From positions 1-64,000 of the forward strand of contig JBCBSH010000003.1 of assembly GCA_039819285.1 (NCBI GenBank): DNA of 64,000 bases, written 5' to 3'. The stretch's first letter is position 1; each line of letters opens with the position of its first letter. The notes beneath the pieces were generated by a model that was not told the DNA's origin, did not search any database, and saw only the letters and a list, made by a program, of their open reading frames with translations. Of this stretch, positions 7,935 to 16,379 are shown in pieces. The stretch is from JANQGH01 sp039819285. Lineage in GTDB: Bacteria; Pseudomonadota; Alphaproteobacteria; DSM-16000; Inquilinaceae. The position numbers and the translations under genes were made by a program.

Positions 7935-8579
7935 ATGAGGCTACAGGCAAAAATCTGCGGGATATCAACGCCGGAAACCCTGGCCGCAGCGGCCGCCCAC
8001 GGCGCGCGCTATGTCGGCTTCGTCTTCTATCCCAAGAGCCCGCGCTATGTCGGACCGGAACTGGCCGCGCAGTTGGCGCGTCAGGCGCCGACCGGTGTGC
8101 GCACGGTTGGTCTCTTCGTCACCCCGGACGACGAGCTCTTGGACACTGTCGTGTCGCAAGTCCCGCTCGACATGATCCAGCTTCACGGCGACGAAACGCC
8201 CGAACGGGTCGCCGAGATCAGACGCAATGTTTCCATGCCGGTCATGAAAGCCATCCGCATCGCCAGCGACACGGATCTCGATCAGGTCTCCGCCTTCGAA
8301 CCGGCGGTTGACCATTTGCTGTTCGACGCCAAGCTGCCCAAGAACGTCGCGTCACTGCCGGGCGGTAACGGCGTTGCCTTTGATTGGACTCTCCTGGCCA
8401 ACCGCAACTGGTCGAAACCCTGGATGCTGTCCGGGGGCCTGACAGCCGACAATCTGGCGGATGCCGTTCGCACGACCGGGGCGGTGGCGGTCGACACCTC
8501 GTCCGGCGTTGAAGACCGGCCCGGTAACAAGACGCCGGCGCTGATCCGCGCCTTCCTGGCCGAGGCGGCGCAGCTTTAG
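7935..8579 (+). CDS. trpF: phosphoribosylanthranilate isomerase
   Basis: A 214-residue TIM barrel catalysing the Amadori rearrangement of phosphoribosylanthranilate in tryptophan synthesis. The catalytic cysteine is in AKICGI (residues 5-10) and the general-acid aspartate in LLFDAKLP (about 131-138). The phosphate-binding strand is WMLSGGLTADNL and AVDTSSGVEDRPG follows. trpB and trpA normally follow directly; here they lie 4.7 kb away, beyond an inserted block. Confidence 0.95.
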   Translation: MRLQAKICGISTPETLAAAAAHGARYVGFVFYPKSPRYVGPELAAQLARQAPTGVRTVGLFVTPDDELLDTVVSQVPLDMIQLHGDETPERVAEIRRNVSMPVMKAIRIASDTDLDQVSAFEPAVDHLLFDAKLPKNVASLPGGNGVAFDWTLLANRNWSKPWMLSGGLTADNLADAVRTTGAVAVDTSSGVEDRPGNKTPALIRAFLAEAAQL

Positions 8580-8593
8580 CGCTTCGCCAGGGC

Positions 8594-9331
8594 CTATGCG
8601 CTGGCTCGGGTCGGCAGCGGCTTGGCGTAGTTCAGCGGCGCCCCCGTCTCTGGCCGCAGGATCGGACCCGCTGAATACTGGCAAACGTAGGCCCGTCTAG
8701 GGTGTTCTGTGGTGTTCGATCCAGAGCGATGGAGCGTCACGCTGGAAAACGCGATGATCGACCCTGCCTCGCACGGCACGGCGACACCCGGCCGATCGCC
8801 GTCATAGCCAACGAGTTCCTTGCCCACCTCGTCCCAAACATGGGCGTTGATCTCCGTTTCCTTGCCAAGGTCGCGCGGCAGGACATGGATGCAGCCATTG
8901 TCCAACGTGGCGTCATCAAGCGCACACCACAGCGTCAGGTAGGGCGGGTGGTCAAATCCGACATAGCCCGAATCCTGATGCCAGGCGAAGCTTGACCCGG
9001 CGCCGGCGGCCTTGAACACGAACTGCTCGTTAAAGAGGTGGGGGTGCGGCCCCATCAGCTTTCGGGCCAACTCCGCCACCGGACCCGCCATGACGAAGGC
9101 CTCGACGGCCGGAAATTCCTCATGCCTGTGGCTGAGGAACAGCCGTTTGTCCCCCACATCGATCCTGTGGCGCCCCTGCCGCCTTTCCGCGCGATGCGGA
9201 TCGGCGACCATCGTATCGCAGGCATGTCGCAGGTCTTCCACGGTCCCCGGCGCTATCGCGTCGGGTATCAGGCAATAGCCGTTTCGGCGAAACTCGCTTG
9301 CCAGTCGAGATGGGCTCATGGATCTAGTCAT
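8594..9331 (-). CDS. phytanoyl-CoA dioxygenase (PhyH)-family protein
   Basis: A 245-residue Fe(II)/2-oxoglutarate oxygenase. The metal-binding HxD is in FAWHQDSGYVGF at about residue 117. The distal histidine is in SVTLHRSGSN (about 202) and is followed by RRAYVCQYS, whose arginine would hold 2-oxoglutarate. PhyH relatives hydroxylate varied small molecules, including ectoine, phosphonates and halogenation-type substrates, so the substrate is open. It is divergent from arsR, with 132 bp between the two start codons, and interrupts the trpF-trpB junction. Confidence 0.88.
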   Translation of the reverse strand: MTRSMSPSRLASEFRRNGYCLIPDAIAPGTVEDLRHACDTMVADPHRAERRQGRHRIDVGDKRLFLSHRHEEFPAVEAFVMAGPVAELARKLMGPHPHLFNEQFVFKAAGAGSSFAWHQDSGYVGFDHPPYLTLWCALDDATLDNGCIHVLPRDLGKETEINAHVWDEVGKELVGYDGDRPGVAVPCEAGSIIAFSSVTLHRSGSNTTEHPRRAYVCQYSAGPILRPETGAPLNYAKPLPTRASA

Positions 9332-9427
9332 ATCATCCGTCAGCGACGCTTGATAAGCCTGCGCGTTTCCGCACCCGGTCGAAACCGAGGGATTCCGCTA
9401 CGGCGCATCTTGAAGATACATCCGCAC

Positions 9428-9462
9428 TTGACATATCGACTTTTCTGGAAATATAGATATGT
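9428..9462 (+). promoter_or_regulatory. arsR promoter with overlapping inverted-repeat operator
   Basis: A consensus -35 box TTGACA (9428-9433) is followed 18 bases later by TATAGA (9452-9457). A perfect inverted repeat, ACATATC (9431-9437) and GATATGT (9456-9462), brackets the promoter core, the layout expected for autorepression by an ArsR dimer. Transcription would begin at about 9464, the A of the arsR ATG. Confidence 0.65.
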
Positions 9463-9463
9463 C

Positions 9464-9832
9464 ATGACTGAAGCAATGAATAGCGTTCGCGCCGCCGCCT
9501 GCCTGGCCGCGCTGGGCAAGCCGACACGGCTCGAGATCTTTCGCCGGTTGGCCCGTTCGGGTCCCGACGGCATGACCGTCGGCGGCATACAGGCCGCCCT
9601 TGGCTTGCCCGGGTCGACCCTGTCGCACCATCTTAGCGCGCTTACTCGGTCGGGCCTTGTTGCGCAGGAACGCCAGGGGCGCGAGGTGATCTGCCGTCCG
9701 GCCTTCCCCGTGATGGACGCGATGCTGGCCTATCTCACGGCCGAATGCTGCGCCGATGTCGGTGGCAACCAAGGCGATCGCCACGCCGAAAGCCGCGCGG
9801 GCAAACCCCCGACATTGGACGTCGTCTCATGA
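9464..9832 (+). CDS. arsR: ArsR-family metalloid-responsive repressor
   Basis: A 122-residue winged-helix protein: LAALGKPTRLEIFRRL, then the recognition-helix region LGLPGSTLSHHLSALTRSGL (about residues 46-65). The C-terminal YLTAECCAD carries a vicinal cysteine pair, as in ArsR proteins that bind As(III) or methylarsenite near the C terminus. It lacks the ELCVCDL site of plasmid R773-type ArsR. The predicted transcript would be leaderless at 9464; a second ATG at 9476 is possible. It overlaps the permease gene by four bases and presumably represses it. Confidence 0.88.
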   Translation: MTEAMNSVRAAACLAALGKPTRLEIFRRLARSGPDGMTVGGIQAALGLPGSTLSHHLSALTRSGLVAQERQGREVICRPAFPVMDAMLAYLTAECCADVGGNQGDRHAESRAGKPPTLDVVS

Positions 9833-10866
9833 CCGAACTCGTCCGCCGCGCCGGTCACACGCTGGCGCATCCCCTGCAGATCGATCGGGTCTGGCTGGCC
9901 ATTCTCGCCATTTTGTTGGCTTTGGCGCTGCTCGACCCAGGCCAGCTCTCGGTTACGCTGCCCGATACCGGTGGCAGCCTGCTTGAGGTTCTGCCGTTTC
10001 TCATCATCGCGGTCGGTATCGCCGGCTATGCCAAGGCGAGCGGCGCCGACCAATTGATCGCGCGGGCGTTCACCGGACGCCCCTTGCAGATGATCTTCGT
10101 GGCCGCCCTGTTCGGGGCGATCTCGCCGTTCTGCTCGTGCGGCGTGATCCCCCTGATCGCCGCCCTTCTGGCCATGGGCGTGCCCTTGGCACCGGTCATG
10201 GCCTTTTGGCTGGCCTCGCCGATCATGGACCCGTCCATGTTCGCGCTGACGGTCGGCACTTTGGGCATCGACTTCGCCGTCGGCAAGACCCTGGCCGCGT
10301 TCAGCATCGGCGCACTCGGCGGCCTCGGCACCATAGCCTTGCAGCGTTACGGGCTGTTCGAGCATCCCTTGCGCGAGGGCGTTGGCGACGGCGGCTGCGC
10401 GGGGTCCACGGTGCGCGCGCCGAAGCCGATCGAGTGGCGGATCTGGCGCGAGCAGACCCGTATCAATCAGTTGGGCAGCGAAGCGCGCCGGGCCGGCCTG
10501 TTCCTGCTGAAATGGCTGACGCTGGCCTTCATCCTTGAGACTTTGATGCTGGCCTACATCCCCGAGGCCTGGATCATGTCCGCTTTGGGCAACGACAATG
10601 CCTGGTCGCTGCCGTTGGCGACGATCATCGGCGTGCCGGCCTACCTCAATGGCTATGCGGCCCTGCCGCTGGTTGACGGGCTGATGGCGCAGGGCATGGC
10701 GCCGGGGGCAGCGCTGTCGTTCATGGTCGCCGGCGGGGTCACCTGCATCCCGGCCGCCATCGCGGTCTACGCCCTGGTGCGCAAACCGGCGTTTGCGGCC
10801 TATCTGGGTTTCGCCTTGGCCGGCGCCTTCCTGTCCGGTCTGATCTTTCAGCTGGCAGTTAGTTAG
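9829..10866 (+). CDS. permease of the ArsP/SO_0444 (DUF318) family
   Basis: A 345-residue polytopic membrane protein with about eight to ten hydrophobic segments. The hallmark ISPFCSCGVIPLIAALL (residues about 99-115) carries the cysteine-rich motif of permeases that export trivalent organoarsenicals (ArsP) or divalent metals. A second half repeats the pattern (YLNGYAALPLVDGLM, GGVTCIPAAIAVYALV). The ATG overlaps the arsR stop (ATGA). With the upstream cysteine-pair ArsR, metalloid efflux is the best inference; copper or zinc efflux cannot be excluded. Confidence 0.85.
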   Translation: MTELVRRAGHTLAHPLQIDRVWLAILAILLALALLDPGQLSVTLPDTGGSLLEVLPFLIIAVGIAGYAKASGADQLIARAFTGRPLQMIFVAALFGAISPFCSCGVIPLIAALLAMGVPLAPVMAFWLASPIMDPSMFALTVGTLGIDFAVGKTLAAFSIGALGGLGTIALQRYGLFEHPLREGVGDGGCAGSTVRAPKPIEWRIWREQTRINQLGSEARRAGLFLLKWLTLAFILETLMLAYIPEAWIMSALGNDNAWSLPLATIIGVPAYLNGYAALPLVDGLMAQGMAPGAALSFMVAGGVTCIPAAIAVYALVRKPAFAAYLGFALAGAFLSGLIFQLAVS

Positions 10867-11501
10867 TCCCAGTCGGGAAATCGGCCTTCCGCGGCAAGCG
10901 CGGCCATAGCGGCCTCCAGGGCGTCGACATAGCCGTCGCGCCCGCCGCCGACCGGCGGGATCACGGGGTCGCCGACGAAGACGTCACAAAAGAACGGCAC
11001 CGGCAGCCAGGCCCCTCGCGGCAGCACCTTGCCGAAGCCGTGGAGAAAGACCGGCGTTACGGGCAGGTCGGGCCGTCGTTCGGCCAGGACCGCGATGCCT
11101 TTCTTGAATCCCTGCAATCGTTCCGGTTCGCCGCGCGTTCCCTCGGGAAACAGAATGATGATCGCACCGTCGTCCAGCGCCGCCTCGACGGGCTCCAGTG
11201 GATCCTCCCCCCGGCTCAGCGCATCCCGGTCGACCGGCACAATGCCGATCAGCCGGCGCGAGATCCAGGATTTCAGGGGCGTGGTCATAAAATAGTCGGC
11301 CGCGGCCGCTGGCCGAACCCGCCGAAGCAGGCGCAACGGGAAGAGCGCGATCAGCCCAAGCGTGTCGATATGGCTGTTGTGATTGGCCACGATGACGGCC
11401 GGGCCGGCCGCCGGCAACCGCTCGCGATGGCGCACGTTCAGCCCGACGATCAAAGCCATGATCGGCCGTACGATCAGGGCGAAGAACAAGAGGCGCAGCA
11501 T
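10863..11501 (-). CDS. 1-acylglycerol-3-phosphate acyltransferase (PlsC-like)
   Basis: A 212-residue membrane-associated acyltransferase. The catalytic HX4D motif is NHNSHIDTL (about residues 40-48) and the glycerophosphate-binding block is LFPEGTRGEPERL (about 117-129). An N-terminal hydrophobic segment anchors it. It is the third gene of a coupled minus-strand trio: its ATG overlaps the stop of the CdsA-like gene (TGATG). The housekeeping PlsC probably lies elsewhere; this copy belongs with the ynbA/ynbB-like genes. It converges with the permease gene, overlapping by four bases. Confidence 0.9.
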   Translation of the reverse strand: MLRLLFFALIVRPIMALIVGLNVRHRERLPAAGPAVIVANHNSHIDTLGLIALFPLRLLRRVRPAAAADYFMTTPLKSWISRRLIGIVPVDRDALSRGEDPLEPVEAALDDGAIIILFPEGTRGEPERLQGFKKGIAVLAERRPDLPVTPVFLHGFGKVLPRGAWLPVPFFCDVFVGDPVIPPVGGGRDGYVDALEAAMAALAAEGRFPDWD

Positions 11502-12439
11502 CAGTAGTAGAGAAAAGCGACGAAGTGGAAGAACAGCGGCGCGGCGAAGGCCAGGCTGTCAAGCCGGTCCAGAACACCGCCATGGCCGGGCAACAGGCTG
11601 CCGGCATCCTTCACGCCCAGATCGCGCTTCAAGGCCGAGATCACCAGATCGCCGAAGAAGCCAGCAAAGGCAATGATCGCGCCCGCCAGCAGGGCCGTCA
11701 GCTGGTCGAACGGTGTCAGAACCGGAGCAAGCAGAGCAGCGAGGACCAGGGTCGAGCCCAGGCCGCCCAAAAAGCCCTCGACCGTCTTGTTCGGGCTGAC
11801 GGAAGGTGCTGCCTTCGTTTTGCCGATCGCCTTGCCCCAGAGATATTGGGCGACGTCGTTCAACTGGGTCAGGATCACGAGATAGAGCAACCAACCGGCA
11901 CTGCCGGCCACCGGGTTGCCGTCATCCGGCGCCGCCAGTAACTCGGCCGTGTGGCTCAACAGAAAGACACAGATCATCAGGCCCCATTGGATGGACCCGG
12001 CGGCGCGCAGGAAGCCCTTGGTCTCGCCGGCGATGACCATGATCATCGGCATCAACAGGAACATGTAGACCGGCACCCAGATCAGGAACATCACGTACCA
12101 GCCCGTGCCGATCCAGTAGAACTGGACCGGTATTGCCAGATAGGCCCAGAACAGCACCCGCCGGTCGACACGCCGTGTGGGGATCAGCGAGAAGTATTCC
12201 TTCAAGGCCAAGAAGCACATGATGGCCAGGAAAATCAGGCTGGTGACGCGGCCGACCAGGATCGCGACGGCAAACACGATTACCAGCACCCACCAGCTGT
12301 TCGTCCGATCGGTCAGTTCGCGCCAATCCCGCTCGGGATACCGGCGACGCAGCACCCAGAGCATTACCGTGACCACGGCCAGGACCGCGAACAGCCCGGC
12401 CAAGGTCCATTGGACCGATGGATAGGAGATGCTGCCCAC
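11501..12439 (-). CDS. CdsA-family cytidylyltransferase, YnbB-like
   Basis: A 312-residue polytopic membrane enzyme making CDP-activated lipid from a phosphatidate-type substrate. Eight or so transmembrane segments precede the CdsA signature region: SPNKTVEGFLGG (about residues 197-208), FFGDLVISALKRDLGVKD and LLPGHGGVLDRLDSL near the C terminus. The length and ending closely resemble E. coli YnbB. The start is GTG at 12439, overlapping the preceding stop (TAGTG). Upstream in-frame codons run into the neighbouring gene. Substrate lipid is not known. Confidence 0.9.
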   Translation of the reverse strand: MGSISYPSVQWTLAGLFAVLAVVTVMLWVLRRRYPERDWRELTDRTNSWWVLVIVFAVAILVGRVTSLIFLAIMCFLALKEYFSLIPTRRVDRRVLFWAYLAIPVQFYWIGTGWYVMFLIWVPVYMFLLMPMIMVIAGETKGFLRAAGSIQWGLMICVFLLSHTAELLAAPDDGNPVAGSAGWLLYLVILTQLNDVAQYLWGKAIGKTKAAPSVSPNKTVEGFLGGLGSTLVLAALLAPVLTPFDQLTALLAGAIIAFAGFFGDLVISALKRDLGVKDAGSLLPGHGGVLDRLDSLAFAAPLFFHFVAFLYY

Positions 12440-13035
12440 TAGGCCATGACCTTGCGCGCCCGGTTGACGATGGTCGCTGCCGCCAGGGCAATGGCGACAC
12501 CCAGGACAACCGGCACCCAGGTCCATGTCGCCCAGCCGAAGGCCGTCAGGATCGCCAGCGCGCCGAAGGCGAGCGCGCGGTCGGCCTTGCCGAACGGCCC
12601 GTCATAGCGGCGCTCGTTCCCGAGTGACGGGCCCATCAGCCCGACCGCTTCGCCGATCATGGCGAGCACGACCAAAACCACCATCATCCAGGCCGGCGCG
12701 GCGAAGGATGCGGCCAGCGGAAGGTAAAGCGCGGCGTCGGAGACCAGGTCACCAAGCTCGTTCAACACCCTGCCCAGCCTGGTTTTCTGGTCGTGCTCGC
12801 GCGCCAGCATGCCATCGACCGCGTTCAACGCCATGCGCACCAGAAGGATGACCGGCAGGCCAATCAGCAGCAGTGTCGACAACGGCCAGATCGCCAGACA
12901 CAGCCCGTACGCAACCGAAAGAGCGAGCGCCGCAACGGTCACCGCGTTCGCCCGAACCCCCGCGATCGCGATGCGGTCGACGACCGGGCGCAAGAGCGCC
13001 TGAAAGCGAGGTTTGATGTCGTAAAGGCTGGCCAT
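12439..13035 (-). CDS. CDP-alcohol phosphatidyltransferase, YnbA-like
   Basis: A 198-residue integral membrane protein with the CDP-alcohol phosphatidyltransferase motif in LNAVDGMLAR (about residues 71-80) followed by RLGRVLNELGDLVSD. Two of the usual catalytic or metal-site aspartates are Asn here (N72 in NAVDG and the N of VLNE), as I recall for E. coli YnbA, so this looks like a subfamily trait and not damage. It heads the trio ynbA-like, ynbB-like, plsC-like. The product headgroup is unknown. Confidence 0.86.
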   Translation of the reverse strand: MASLYDIKPRFQALLRPVVDRIAIAGVRANAVTVAALALSVAYGLCLAIWPLSTLLLIGLPVILLVRMALNAVDGMLAREHDQKTRLGRVLNELGDLVSDAALYLPLAASFAAPAWMMVVLVVLAMIGEAVGLMGPSLGNERRYDGPFGKADRALAFGALAILTAFGWATWTWVPVVLGVAIALAAATIVNRARKVMA

Positions 13036-13259
13036 GGTGCGAACAAGCGGACGAAACGGCGGGATAAGAACACTAAGAGGTTAAAATACCGCAAATTCAA
13101 CACAGACATGCTTTCTCGCCGGTTCACACGGGCTGGGCGTATCGCTATTGTCGCCGCCACTTTTCGTAACGAAACCGTCTTGGAGCCTGCTCTCGGTAGA
13201 GCTTTTGACAACCATGACGCGTTTCGACCCCATCACCCCCCTTCTCATTGGAAAGACTC

Positions 13260-14483
13260 GTGACCGCAGCCCTTCGTGCGAACACATTCCGGGCCGGCCC
13301 CGACGAGGACGGCCATTTCGGCATTTTTGGCGGCCGATATGTTGCAGAAACCTTGATGCCTCTGATCCTGGAGGTCGAGAAGGCCTATGAGGCCGCCAGG
13401 GCCAGCCCCGCCTTCAAGGCCGAACTCCGCTACTACAATGCCCACTACACCGGGCGACCGTCGCCACTCTATCTGGCGGAACGGCTGACCCGACATTTCG
13501 GCGGCGCGAAGATCTACTTCAAGCGCGATGAGCTGAACCATACGGGCAGCCACAAGATCAACAACTGCCTGGGCCAGCTTCTGCTGGCCCGGCGCATGGG
13601 CAAGACCCGGATCATCGCCGAAACGGGTGCCGGCCAGCATGGCGTGGCCGTGGCGACGGTCTGCGCCCTCTTCGACCTGCCCTGCACGATCTATATGGGC
13701 GAGGTCGATATCAAACGGCAACAGCCCAACGTCTTCCGCATGAAGCTGCTGGGCGCGGAGGTAAAGGCCGCGACCTCCGGCAGCCGGACCCTAAAGGACG
13801 CCATGAACGAGGCGTTGCGCGACTGGGTCACCAATGTCGACGACACGTTCTACATCATCGGCACCGCCGCCGGCCCACACCCCTATCCGGAGATGGTCCG
13901 CGACTTCCAATCGGTAATCGGCGAGGAGGTGCGCGACCAGATCATGCAGCGCGAATGCCGCCTGCCGGACATGCTGGTCGCTTGCATCGGCGGCGGGTCT
14001 AACGCCATCGGCCTGTTTCACCCCTTCCTCGACGAGCCGGACGTAGAGATCGTGGCGGTGGAGGCTGGCGGCCTAGGCATCGACACGGACAAACACGCCG
14101 CCAGCCTGACCGGTGGCCGCGCCGGCGTCCTGCACGGCAATCGGACCTACCTCTTGCAGGATGATGATGGCCAGATCATCGAGGCGCACTCCATCTCCGC
14201 CGGCCTCGATTACCCCGGCATCGGCCCAGAGCACGCCTGGCTGCACGAGCAGGGCCGTGTCGACTATGTCTCCGCCACCGATGAAGAGGCGCTTGAGGCG
14301 TTCCAGCTCTGCTCCGTCAAAGAGGGCATCATTCCGGCGCTGGAGCCGGCCCACGCCCTGGCCCATGTGGCCAAGATCGCGCCCGATATGGATCGCGACA
14401 AGATCATCGTCATGAATCTGTGCGGACGCGGCGATAAAGACATCTTCGCCGTGGCCGAGCGGCTGGGCGTGGCACTGCAATGA
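13260..14483 (+). CDS. trpB: tryptophan synthase beta subunit
   Basis: A 407-residue PLP enzyme joining indole and serine. It opens with GPDEDGHFGIFGGRYVAET. The PLP lysine is in NHTGSHKINN (about residues 95-104). The phosphate loop is CIGGGSNAIG and the C-terminal PLP contact NLCGRGDKD. GTG at 13260 is preferred because GGAAAG precedes it at suitable distance; a TTG at 13248 has no ribosome-binding site. It overlaps trpA by four bases and forms the alpha2-beta2 complex with its product. Confidence 0.97.
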   Translation: MTAALRANTFRAGPDEDGHFGIFGGRYVAETLMPLILEVEKAYEAARASPAFKAELRYYNAHYTGRPSPLYLAERLTRHFGGAKIYFKRDELNHTGSHKINNCLGQLLLARRMGKTRIIAETGAGQHGVAVATVCALFDLPCTIYMGEVDIKRQQPNVFRMKLLGAEVKAATSGSRTLKDAMNEALRDWVTNVDDTFYIIGTAAGPHPYPEMVRDFQSVIGEEVRDQIMQRECRLPDMLVACIGGGSNAIGLFHPFLDEPDVEIVAVEAGGLGIDTDKHAASLTGGRAGVLHGNRTYLLQDDDGQIIEAHSISAGLDYPGIGPEHAWLHEQGRVDYVSATDEEALEAFQLCSVKEGIIPALEPAHALAHVAKIAPDMDRDKIIVMNLCGRGDKDIFAVAERLGVALQ

Positions 14484-15307
14484 CCGAGGCATCCGGCTCG
14501 ACCCGTCTAACTGAAAAGTTTGCGGCCCTGGAAGAAGAAGGCCGCGCCGGGTTTGTCGCCTTCATCACAGCCGGCGACCCCGACCCGGAAACCAGCTTCA
14601 CGGTGCTGAGCGGGCTGCCGGCGGCCGGCGTCGACATCATCGAACTGGGCATGCCGTTCACCGACCCCATGGCCGACGGACCATCGATCCAGGCGGCGGG
14701 CTTGCGCGCGCTGAACGCCGGCATGACGCTGGCCGGCACGCTGGAGATGGTGCGCCGGTTTCGTGCCGACGGGCAGACGACCCCGATCGTCTTGATGGGT
14801 TACTTCAACCCGATCTACAGCTACGGCGTTGATCGCTTTCTGCACGACGCGCTGTCGGCCGGCGTTGACGGCCTGATCATCGTCGATCTGCCGCCGGAAG
14901 AGGATGCGGAGCTGTGCCTGCCGGCCCAAACCGCCGGCCTGCCCTTCATCCGCCTGGCGACGCCGACCACGGATGATGGGCGCCTGCCTGCCGTCATGGC
15001 CAACACGGCCGGCTTTGTCTACTACGTCTCAATCACCGGCATCACCGGCGCCGGATCTGCCACGACCGCCGACGTTGCAGCGGCAGTCGAACGGTTGCGG
15101 CGCCATACCGACCTGCCCATCGCCGTCGGCTTCGGCATCAAGACGCCGGAACAAGCAGCGGAAATCGCGCGGCACGCCGATGGCGTGGTTGTCGGGTCGG
15201 CGATTGTGGAGCGTGTTGGCGCGCTGGCGTCGCCCAACGGCTCGGTTCAGTCGGTGCTGGACTTTGTGGGGTCACTTGCCGATGGTGTTCGCCGGGCGCG
15301 CACCTAA
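14480..15307 (+). CDS. trpA: tryptophan synthase alpha subunit
   Basis: A 275-residue TIM barrel that cleaves indole-3-glycerol phosphate. The catalytic glutamate is in IIELGMPFTDPMADGP (about residues 53-68). Loop 2 and the catalytic aspartate region are in LIIVDLPPEE. Phosphate binding is by GFGIKTPEQ and VVGSAIVE. It is translationally coupled to trpB (ATGA) and followed 55 bases later by accD, the usual alphaproteobacterial order. Confidence 0.97.
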   Translation: MTEASGSTRLTEKFAALEEEGRAGFVAFITAGDPDPETSFTVLSGLPAAGVDIIELGMPFTDPMADGPSIQAAGLRALNAGMTLAGTLEMVRRFRADGQTTPIVLMGYFNPIYSYGVDRFLHDALSAGVDGLIIVDLPPEEDAELCLPAQTAGLPFIRLATPTTDDGRLPAVMANTAGFVYYVSITGITGAGSATTADVAAAVERLRRHTDLPIAVGFGIKTPEQAAEIARHADGVVVGSAIVERVGALASPNGSVQSVLDFVGSLADGVRRART

Positions 15308-15362
15308 GTAGTAACAGCGCCCCGTACGCGTACGACCGAACCGCCATCGCGCAAGGACAGGT

Positions 15363-16379
15363 ATGAACTGGCTGACCAACTTCGTCCGACCCAAGCTGAG
15401 GGCACTGGTTTCGTCCAAGCCGGAGGTGCCGGACAATCTCTGGCATAAATGCCCGAACTGCGAGGCGATGATCTTCCATCGCGACCTGGAAACCAACCTG
15501 CACGTCTGCCAGCATTGCGGCTATCACATGCGTCTTTCTGCGGCGCGGCGGCTCGAAATGCTGTTCGACGACGGCGACTACACGGCAATCGAACTGCCGA
15601 AATCGGCCGTCGATCCATTACGTTTTCGCGACACCAAGCGCTACACGGACCGGCTGCGCGAGGCCCAGACCAAGACCGGGCATAACGACGCGATCACCGT
15701 CGCCCATGGTCTGCTCGGCGGCAACAAGGCGGTGATTGCGGTCTTCGATTTCCAGTTCATGGGCGGCTCCATGGGCACGGCCGTCGGCGAGGGGCTGTTG
15801 GCAGCCGCCAAGCTGGCGGTCTTGCAGGATGCGGCGCTAATCGCCGTGCCGGCCTCTGGCGGTGCCAGGATGCAGGAAGGCATCCTGTCGCTGATGCAAA
15901 TGCCGCGCAGCGTCATCGCCATTGACTTGGTGAAGGATGCGGGCCTGCCGTACATCGTGATCTTGACCGACCCGACGGCCGGCGGCGTCACGGCGTCGTT
16001 TGCCATGCTCGGCGACGTCCATATCGCAGAGCCGGGGGCCCAAATCGCGTTTGCAGGCGCCCGCGTGATCGAGGAGACGATCCGCGAGACCTTGCCCGAC
16101 AATTTCCAGACTGCCGAGTACCTGCTGGAACACGGCATGGTCGACATTGTCGTGCATCGCCAGCGTCTGCGCGAAACCCTGGTTCGGATCGTCGATATGC
16201 TGCGCCGGCCGACGCCCGCGGCACAGGTCGTTGCATTGAACGCCGACGGCCCGGCCACAATCGAGGCCAGCGCCGAAGACGAGGCACCTCAGGCAGCGGA
16301 GGAAGGTGCCGACGAACCGGAGGCCGAGAGCGAGGTGGCGGAGGCGGAACCCGCCGATGACGACCGGCCAAACCCCTGA
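15363..16379 (+). CDS. accD: acetyl-CoA carboxylase carboxyltransferase subunit beta
   Basis: A 338-residue protein with an N-terminal zinc ribbon (HKCPNCEAM and HVCQHCGYHMRL, about residues 28-60) and the crotonase-like carboxyltransferase core (FQFMGGSMGTAVGEGL, SGGARMQEGILSLMQMPR, DPTAGGVTASFAMLGD). With AccA it transfers CO2 from biotin to acetyl-CoA. After about residue 295 comes an acidic Glu/Ala-rich tail that is longer than in E. coli and probably disordered. Its last 23 bases overlap folC. Confidence 0.97.
   Translation: MNWLTNFVRPKLRALVSSKPEVPDNLWHKCPNCEAMIFHRDLETNLHVCQHCGYHMRLSAARRLEMLFDDGDYTAIELPKSAVDPLRFRDTKRYTDRLREAQTKTGHNDAITVAHGLLGGNKAVIAVFDFQFMGGSMGTAVGEGLLAAAKLAVLQDAALIAVPASGGARMQEGILSLMQMPRSVIAIDLVKDAGLPYIVILTDPTAGGVTASFAMLGDVHIAEPGAQIAFAGARVIEETIRETLPDNFQTAEYLLEHGMVDIVVHRQRLRETLVRIVDMLRRPTPAAQVVALNADGPATIEASAEDEAPQAAEEGADEPEAESEVAEAEPADDDRPNP

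Noticed and set aside
13205..13210. TTGACA upstream of trpB as a promoter
   Set aside because: A perfect -35 box, but the -10 region is GC-rich with no TATA-like match at 16-18 bases.
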